DNA from: Amycolatopsis acididurans
Lineage (GTDB): Bacteria > Actinomycetota > Actinomycetes > Mycobacteriales > Pseudonocardiaceae
Length of the DNA stretch: 64,000 nt
Direction of reading: 5' to 3'
NCBI RefSeq assembly: GCF_012328925.1
Contig: NZ_JAAXLS010000027.1
Span: forward strand, 19,513 to 83,512
The translations under genes and the position numbers were made by a program. The notes below the pieces were generated by a model, which was not told the DNA's origin, made no database searches, and worked only from the letters and a program-made list of their open reading frames with translations. Below are positions 58,755-64,000 of the stretch, in pieces. Position 1 is the first letter of the stretch; every line of letters begins with the position of its first letter.

Positions 58755-60403
58755 CTGACGCGCGATTCGGTGACCCCGAGGACCTTGCCGATCTCGGCCA
58801 GGGTCAGGCTCTCGAAGTAGTAGAGGCTGACAACGATCCGGTCACGCTCGGTCAGCTGCGCGATGGCTTCGGCCAGCTGACGACGGTTGTCCCGGTCGAC
58901 GAGAACGGCGACGGGATCGACGGCGTCGTCGTCGGGCAGCGTGTCGACCAGCGAGCCGCTGTCCTTGCCCGCGGAAACGAGGTCCTCGAGCGCGACAACG
59001 CTGGTGAGCTGGAGCTGACCGTAGAGGTCGCGGAGGTCGTCGATGCTGATGCCGAGTTCGTCCGCGAGTTCGGCGTCGGTCGGGGTGCGGTGCAAGCGAG
59101 CACCGAGGCGTTCGAGTGCCCGCTCGGCCTCACGCAACCGGCTGCGCACGACACGCGGCACCCAGTCCTGCGACCTCAGGTCGTCGAGGATCGCACCACG
59201 GATGCGCTGCATGGCGTACGTCTCGAAGCGCAGCCCGCGCTCGGGGTCGAACTTCTCGATCGCATCAAGCAGCCCGAAGATGCCCGACTGCACGAGGTCA
59301 CCGACATCGACATGGGTCGGCAACCCGGTACCGACACGTCCGGCAACGTACTTGACCAGCGGCGCGTAGTGCAGAACGAGCCGTTCCCGAAGGCGCTGGT
59401 CCGGCTGGCACTGGAACTCCCGCCACAACGCCTGAATCCCGGCCTCGACCTCGTTCGCCGGCACCGCGCGACTTCCCGCCTTCGCGCCGTCTCCCGACTC
59501 GGGCCGGCTCGGTGACTCGGCCCGGTCCGCTGACTCGGCCACGCTCCTCGGCTCGGCCACGCTTGCCGACTCGGCCCGGTCCGCTGACTCGGCCACGCTC
59601 CCCGGCTCGCCACCGCCGCCCGGCTCGGCACGGTGCCTCGGCTCGCGGAAGCTTCTCGTCTCAGCGACACCGCCCGACTCGGCAGCATTCGTCGGCGGGG
59701 CGGGGTTCTGTTGCTCGGCAACGTCTGCCAGCTCGGCAACGCTTGCCGTCTGAGCACCTTTCGCCTGCACAGCACTCGTCGCCTGCACAGCACTCGTCGC
59801 CTCGTCAGCATTGGCCGACAGCTCGGCATTGGCCGCCTGCTCAGCACCCCTCGCCTGCTCGGCATTCGCCGCCGTACCCGTCGTCTGCTCGGCATTGGCC
59901 GTCTGCCCAGTGCCTGCCGCCCGCTCGGCACCCGCCGCTTGCTCGGCACCCGCCGCGTGGCCGGTCCCCGCCACCTGCTCGGCATTCGCCGCCAGATCGT
60001 CATTGGCCGGCAGCTCGGCTTCGGTCCCCCGGCGGGCGGTAGTGCCGCCTGCGGTGCGTGACCGATCTACGCCGCTGGCCGAGGCGCCGTTGCCGCTGTC
60101 CACCCCGGCCGCGCGGGGGGGCGCATCCGCATCCGGGCGACCGCTGCGCGAATCAGAAACCGTGTCCCCGCTGCTCCTGGCCTGGTGCGCGGCGCGGGCG
60201 GGTACGCCTGACTCACCGTCCGGGCTGGCGTCCGAACGGTCTGCGTCGTTGACTCGCAGGTCGGCTGTCATGGGACAACCGCTCTCGGCGGCGTGGTCAG
60301 TTCGGTCTCCGGGCTCATGTCTGGTCGTTCGTGGCGAGGACGGTCCTGCCGATCCTGCCTGGTGTCCCCCGAGGTCATCGGGCGCGGGGGTGGGCTCGGT
60401 CAT
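58691..60403 (-). CDS. WhiG/FliA-type sigma factor with a 315-residue low-complexity N-terminus
   Basis: A 570-residue protein. Residues about 315-570 are a complete sigma-28 class factor: region 2 LVLHYAPLVKYVAGRVGTGLPTHVDVGDLVQSGIFGLLDAIEKFDPERGLRFETYAMQRIRGAILDDLRSQDWVPR in consecutive motifs, region 3 RTPTDAELADELGISIDDL, region 4 ERDRIVVSLYYFESLTLAEIGKVLGVTESRVSQLHTRAVLRLR. WhiG and relatives are normally about 260-290 residues. Residues 1-315 are Ala/Glu/Ser/Arg-rich repeats (AEQAAGAERAAGTGQTANAEQ; SVAESADRAES). An internal start near 59460 is an alternative. It controls development or motility genes in relatives. It overlaps the xerC end by 29 bases. Confidence 0.87.
   Translation of the reverse strand: MTEPTPAPDDLGGHQAGSAGPSSPRTTRHEPGDRTDHAAESGCPMTADLRVNDADRSDASPDGESGVPARAAHQARSSGDTVSDSRSGRPDADAPPRAAGVDSGNGASASGVDRSRTAGGTTARRGTEAELPANDDLAANAEQVAGTGHAAGAEQAAGAERAAGTGQTANAEQTTGTAANAEQARGAEQAANAELSANADEATSAVQATSAVQAKGAQTASVAELADVAEQQNPAPPTNAAESGGVAETRSFREPRHRAEPGGGGEPGSVAESADRAESASVAEPRSVAESADRAESPSRPESGDGAKAGSRAVPANEVEAGIQALWREFQCQPDQRLRERLVLHYAPLVKYVAGRVGTGLPTHVDVGDLVQSGIFGLLDAIEKFDPERGLRFETYAMQRIRGAILDDLRSQDWVPRVVRSRLREAERALERLGARLHRTPTDAELADELGISIDDLRDLYGQLQLTSVVALEDLVSAGKDSGSLVDTLPDDDAVDPVAVLVDRDNRRQLAEAIAQLTERDRIVVSLYYFESLTLAEIGKVLGVTESRVSQLHTRAVLRLRARLTEQASV
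59500..59990 (-). repeat. In-frame degenerate repeats of the sigma factor extension
   Basis: Two repeat families: 15-base units read on the plus strand as GACTCGGCCACGCTC variants (59500-59640), and units with GCTCGGCATTGGCCGCC or GCTCGGCACCCGCCG (59740-59990) encoding AEQAAGAEQ, AEQAANAEL and similar. Unit lengths are multiples of three, so the frame is kept. Confidence 0.8.
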
Positions 60404-61367
60404 GGATCGCCTTCAGCCGCTCGACTGTCACGTGAGTGTAGAGCTGCGTCGTGGCAAGCGTAGCGTGACCGAGCAGTTCCTGAACGCTGCGAAGGTCGGC
60501 GCCCCCCTCAAGCAGGTGAGTGGCCGCGCTGTGCCGCAGCCCGTGCGGCCCCATGTCCGCCGCCCCTGGCACCGAGTTCACCGCGTCGTGCACGATTCGC
60601 CGGGCCGCGCGTGGATCGAGCCGTCCTCCGCGAACACCGATGAACAGTGCCATTGTGTCCGCTTTCGTGGCTGCAGCCACCATCGCAGGCCGCCCCTTGT
60701 CCAGCCAGGCCCGCAAAGCACGGTCCGCGGGAACGCCGAACGGCACGACGCGCTCCTTTCCCCCTTTTCCGAGCACCCGCAGCACGCGGCTGCCGAAGTC
60801 GACATCGGCGATATCCAGACCGCACAGCTCGGATACCCGCACCGCAGCGGCGTACAGCAACTCGAGGACCGCGTGGTCCCGCAGTGCCTGCGGATCCGCC
60901 TGCTCCGCCCCGGCGTTCGACGCCTCCAGCACGTCGCTGGCTTCGCCTTGTCGTAAGACCGCGGGCAGAGTGCGGTGCGTCCGCGGAGCCACGAGGCGAG
61001 CGCCCGGGTCGGTCTCCAACTCACCTGTACGTCGTGCCCACGCCGTGAACGTCCGGACCGCCGCCGAGCGCCGCGCGAGCGTTGTGCGGCTCGCGCCTTG
61101 GTTACGCTGGTCCGCCAGCCAAGCCCGTAACACCGCCACGTCGAGCCCGTCCAGTGCCGCGGAACGCGCCGTACTGGCCTTGCCGTGCAGGAAATCCAGG
61201 AGCGACACGACGTCCCCGAGGTACGCGCGGACCGTGTGCTCGGACAGCCCTCGCTCGAGACGGAGGTGACGCTCATAGTCGTCCAGCAGCCGGCCGGCGG
61301 TTTCCGGCAATGCTGCTCGAGCATGGCGGAGGTCGATCCGGCTCTCCTGCTTCTTGCGCGCCGCCAT
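60375..61367 (-). CDS. xerC: Tyrosine recombinase XerC
   Basis: A 330-residue recombinase that resolves chromosome dimers at dif with XerD. The N-terminal SAM-like DNA-binding domain (LLDDYERHLRLERGLSEHTVRAYLGDV) precedes the catalytic domain with RVSELCGLDIADVDFG (Arg), GKGGKERVVPFG (Lys), GPHGLRHSAATHLLEGGADLRSVQELLGHATLATTQLYTHV (H-x-x-R, His, Tyr nucleophile), all intact. ATG 61367 starts it. It lies between dprA and whiG in the conserved order; a 174-base gap separates it from dprA. Confidence 0.95.
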   Translation of the reverse strand: MAARKKQESRIDLRHARAALPETAGRLLDDYERHLRLERGLSEHTVRAYLGDVVSLLDFLHGKASTARSAALDGLDVAVLRAWLADQRNQGASRTTLARRSAAVRTFTAWARRTGELETDPGARLVAPRTHRTLPAVLRQGEASDVLEASNAGAEQADPQALRDHAVLELLYAAAVRVSELCGLDIADVDFGSRVLRVLGKGGKERVVPFGVPADRALRAWLDKGRPAMVAAATKADTMALFIGVRGGRLDPRAARRIVHDAVNSVPGAADMGPHGLRHSAATHLLEGGADLRSVQELLGHATLATTQLYTHVTVERLKAIHDRAHPRAR

Positions 61368-61541
61368 CGCTAGAACGCCGAGCCGCTACCGGGAAACGGC
61401 CGTTTGTCCTCGCCCTGACTGGGCGTGCACTTCGCGCACCCGCGTTCGGTAAACGCGCATCTGATCTGGGCCAGGAACATGGTCTTTACGCTGGGCGAAT
61501 ACGGGCCGTAGGTCAAGCATCGCCACACCGTCAACGCATGC

Positions 61542-62735
61542 CTATTGCCTCACCTCCGCTCCTCGCGCAATTTCCGACACATTCGTCGACAATTTCCTCA
61601 CCACTCTGCGCTGACGCCAACCGCTTTCGCAGCACTCCGCCAACCCGTCCATTTCGAGGGCAGGCAGCACAGCGCGAACACGCGGAACCGGCACGCCGGA
61701 CTCGTCCGCGATTCGTTCCACCGCCTTGCCTTCTCGTTTCTCGAGCGTCTCGTGGACGCGGAGCGCGTCGGAGCCGAGGCCATCGGTCGCTCGCTTCGGC
61801 CTGGCTTTTTCCGCCACCTGGCTACCCAGCTTCCCAACCGTCTCGATGATGTCGTCGACAGAGGCGACGAGTGTCGAGCCCGCGTCTCTGATCAGGTCGT
61901 GACAACCCGCCGACACGGCGGAGTCGACGGGACCGGGCACAGCCATCACGATCTTGCCGAGCACACCGGCCGTGGTCGCGGTGTTCCGTGCTCCGCTACG
62001 CCGTCCCGCCTCGACCACAACTGTGCCCTCGCTCAATGCCGCGATCAGCCGATTGCGGACGAGGAACCGGTGCCGCGCCGGTTGAGTACCCGGTGGATAT
62101 TCGCTGATTACCAGGCCGCCTTGATTGGCGATGTGCTTAAGCAGCGCGACATGTCCGCTGGGGTACCCGATATCCACGCCGCAGCCAAGCAGCGCGACGG
62201 TTGTGCCTTTCGCCGCGAGAGCGCCACGGTGTGCGGCGCCGTCGATGCCGTAGGCCGCTCCGGAGAAAATGGGGTGTCCGCGAAGAGCCAGTCCGTAGGC
62301 GAGTTCCCCGGCGACCGTTTCGCCGTAGTTGGTGGAGGCTCGAGCACCAACGATGGCTACGGCGGACTCGGTGGTCTCGTCAAGGCGAACGTCGCCACGC
62401 ACCCATAGTGCGAGCGGCGTTGCCGCGCTGCGCACTCCGCGCCTCTCCGCGTTGGCGAGACACAACAAGGGCCAGGCCGGCCACTCGTCGTCCTCGGGCG
62501 TGACCAGCCGTGCACCCGCTTTCCGCGCGGCGGCGAAGTCCTGTTCGGTGCGGTCGACTTCCCTGCGTGCCGCCGTTTCGTCCGCGACCCGCCGGGGGCA
62601 TTCTCCGCTGCGCACGGCACGCGCGGCGGCGACCGGTCCGACCTCGGCCACGAAGGCGGCCAAGGCCGGCGCTGGCGGTTCGGCGACACGGAGTAGATAG
62701 GCGCGAGCGATCCGCGCCTCAGTCAGCGCGCTCAT
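61542..62735 (-). CDS. dprA: DNA-processing protein DprA/Smf
   Basis: A 397-residue protein that loads RecA on incoming single-stranded DNA in transformable bacteria; its role here is unknown. The Rossmann-like core is typical: SAVAIVGARASTNYGETVAGELAYGLALRG, IFSGAAYGIDGAAHRGALAAKGTTVALLGCGVDIGYP, EYPPGTQPARHRFLVRNRLIAALSEGTVVVEAG and GLGKIVMAVPGPVDSA-like text. A winged-helix C-terminus follows (VHETLEKREGKAVERIADESGVPVPRVRAVLPALEMDGL). ATG 62735 overlaps the stop of the upstream frame by ATGA. Confidence 0.95.
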   Translation of the reverse strand: MSALTEARIARAYLLRVAEPPAPALAAFVAEVGPVAAARAVRSGECPRRVADETAARREVDRTEQDFAAARKAGARLVTPEDDEWPAWPLLCLANAERRGVRSAATPLALWVRGDVRLDETTESAVAIVGARASTNYGETVAGELAYGLALRGHPIFSGAAYGIDGAAHRGALAAKGTTVALLGCGVDIGYPSGHVALLKHIANQGGLVISEYPPGTQPARHRFLVRNRLIAALSEGTVVVEAGRRSGARNTATTAGVLGKIVMAVPGPVDSAVSAGCHDLIRDAGSTLVASVDDIIETVGKLGSQVAEKARPKRATDGLGSDALRVHETLEKREGKAVERIADESGVPVPRVRAVLPALEMDGLAECCESGWRQRRVVRKLSTNVSEIARGAEVRQ

Positions 62736-64000
62736 GCTGCGCTCCGAGAGAGACGGGTGGGAGCCATGGGTCCGTGTGAGGGCACGCGGTCGTTTGGGCC
62801 CCAGGGCTCCCGGCCGCGCGGGTGGTGATCGCGCGGATGGGCGCTCGGTCGCGACGAGGGCCGAGCATTGGGCAGGGACGACCTGTTGGCCTTCGGGCTG
62901 CAGGACTGCCGATCAGTCGGGTGCGAGGGCGCCCAGGCACCTCTGTGGAGGCGAATGCAGTCGTTGGGGTGGCGACACCTCCGGGCAGCAAATCGGAAGG
63001 ACGCACCGAAGCCGGGGCGGCCGGGTCGCCGATCTTTGAAATGGAGGGGGCCGAGGGCGTTGAGATGGCCTGAGCCCTGATCGTTCGGACGTTGGGATTT
63101 GTGGGCATTGGCGCGGCGGGGCGTGCAGCCGACGGGGTGGAAGGCACTGTCCGGGTGCGCCTTCGGGTCGGTGACTGGCCGGTTCCTGGGATGGATCAGC
63201 GTCGTCGTGTTGCTGGGACGGGTCAGCATCGAGGTTTTGGAGCGGATGGGACCCTGGATGTTGACGCGCGCGAACTTCGGCACCTTCAGCCAGGTGGAGC
63301 GCCGGACGCTGGGGTGCGCAAGCATCGGCATAGACGGACCCTTGGGGCGCTGGACACTGAGGTAAGCGAGCAACCGAACCATCGGACGGATGAGGAGCCG
63401 GACGATAAGGCTCACAAGCATCGACGCAGACGGGCCCATCGGACGCTGGGCACCGGGACGGGTGGGCATCGACGCGTACGGGCCCGTCGGGCACTGGACG
63501 CTGGGGCGCGCAAGCATCGACGCAGACCAGCCCGTCGGGCGCCGGACGCCGGGACGGGTAGGCGTCGACGCGCACGGGCCCGTCCGGCGCTGGGTGTTGG
63601 GGCACGCGAGCTTCCCGGGCTTCAAGCGAATGAGGCGCTGGGCGCTGAAGCTCACAAGCACCGGCACACAGCGACCCATCGGACGCTGGGCGCCGGGACG
63701 GGTAGGCGTCGACGCGCATGGGCCCGTCAGGCGCTGGGTGTTGGGGCACGCGAGCTTACCGGGCTTCGCAGGGATCGGGCGCTGGGCGCCGAGGCTCACA
63801 AGCACCGGCACACAGCGACCCATCGGGCGCCGGACGCCGGGACGGGTGGGCATCGACGCGCACGGGCCCGTCGGGCGCTGGGTGTTGGGGCACGCGAGCT
63901 TCCCGGGCTTCAAGCGAATGAGGCGCTGGGCGCTGAAGCTCACAAGCACCGGCACACAGCGACCCATCGGACGCTGGGCGCCGGGACGGGTAGGCGTCGA
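62732..64000 (-). CDS. Repeat-bearing C-terminal part of the gene upstream of dprA, possibly yifB (5' end outside window)
   Basis: A minus-strand frame open from the window edge to a TGA that overlaps the dprA ATG (ATGA), the usual coupling of YifB/ComM and DprA in actinobacteria. It encodes at least 422 residues: tandem 48-residue units beginning MGRCVPVLVSFSAQR and including KPGKLACPNTQR, TGPCAS and PTRPG, then a long Arg/Pro/Ser-rich stretch ending PTRLSRSAA. No Mg-chelatase motif lies in the window, so the identity with YifB is inferred from position alone. A second minus-strand frame (62913-63749) is also open, but its third positions are less GC-rich. The region might instead be non-coding. 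Confidence 0.4.
   Translation of the reverse strand, partial: STPTRPGAQRPMGRCVPVLVSFSAQRLIRLKPGKLACPNTQRPTGPCASMPTRPGVRRPMGRCVPVLVSLGAQRPIPAKPGKLACPNTQRLTGPCASTPTRPGAQRPMGRCVPVLVSFSAQRLIRLKPGKLACPNTQRRTGPCASTPTRPGVRRPTGWSASMLARPSVQCPTGPYASMPTRPGAQRPMGPSASMLVSLIVRLLIRPMVRLLAYLSVQRPKGPSMPMLAHPSVRRSTWLKVPKFARVNIQGPIRSKTSMLTRPSNTTTLIHPRNRPVTDPKAHPDSAFHPVGCTPRRANAHKSQRPNDQGSGHLNALGPLHFKDRRPGRPGFGASFRFAARRCRHPNDCIRLHRGAWAPSHPTDRQSCSPKANRSSLPNARPSSRPSAHPRDHHPRGREPWGPNDRVPSHGPMAPTRLSRSAA
63380..64000 (-). repeat. 144-bp tandem repeat
   Basis: The word CGACCCATCGG recurs at 63672, 63816 and 63960, exactly 144 bases apart, with about 90 percent identity between units; a degenerate unit lies before 63672. 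The array runs off the window. The period equals 48 codons, so each unit keeps the same frame. Confidence 0.9.

Noticed and set aside
63672..64000. CRISPR array
   Set aside because: The repeats are 144 bases long, contiguous and without unique spacers; there are no cas genes.

Overview
The window is high-GC actinobacterial chromosome, most likely from a Pseudonocardiaceae member such as Amycolatopsis. The grounds are the GC-rich third codon positions, a mycothione reductase, a WhiG-type sigma factor, a DUF2631 protein, a 180-kDa-class NAD-glutamate dehydrogenase, and gene order that I recall matching two mycobacterial blocks (pepN to ssb, and mtr to dprA). No rRNA, tRNA, CRISPR array or insertion sequence was seen. 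The genus call is inference.

Layout. 1-21.8 kb: the end of pepN, a DUF5130 protein and a small CtaJ-like membrane protein; a small basic protein of GTRVT hexapeptide repeats; an HNH nuclease; MscS and truncated haemoglobin GlbO; the glutamate dehydrogenase operon (gdh, thioesterase, a hypothetical, CadD-like exporter); a secreted CalB-like lipase divergent from a TetR regulator across a perfect operator; a 1171-residue helical-repeat/low-complexity protein; EttA; an SSB paralogue; a CopD-CtaG fusion. 21.8-32.5 kb (more accessory): an MFS/LacI pair, a secreted I36-type inhibitor, a GH2 glycosidase with its own palindromic operator, a PP2C phosphatase, YaaA, an FAD oxidoreductase and a RIO-type kinase with a large insertion. 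32.5-44.2 kb: a DEAD-box helicase behind a structured leader, a BioF-like synthase, a GNAT acetyltransferase, a trypsin-like protease, an M15 lipoprotein, Mtr, a CynX-type MFS/GntR pair, Map, a second GNAT protein, and a small AraC-VOC-Uma2 insertion. 44.2-64 kb is housekeeping: ispG-rip-dxr (isoprenoid synthesis and a membrane protease), rlmN, small regulators with their targets, cdsA-frr-pyrH, tsf-rpsB, an M23 peptidase, whiG, xerC and dprA.

The most striking theme is in-frame repeat expansion. Otherwise ordinary genes carry long low-complexity or tandem-repeat segments: the GTRVT protein, 14-residue repeats in the TPR-like protein, a charged insertion in the RIO kinase, a roughly 315-residue N-terminal extension on the sigma factor, a repeat tail on the M23 peptidase, and a 144-bp repeat tail in the frame that ends on dprA. 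GC-rich minisatellites also fill several 3' intergenic regions. The GTRVT protein is the best candidate for something undescribed: 13 of 13 repeats keep GTRVT while their codons vary, which points to selection on the protein.

Regulatory DNA that can be read directly includes operators for the TetR, LacI, GH2, PadR and HxlR units, three paired DnaA-box sites outside any origin, several bidirectional terminators, and a recurring GTCCA-N3-TGGAC palindrome.
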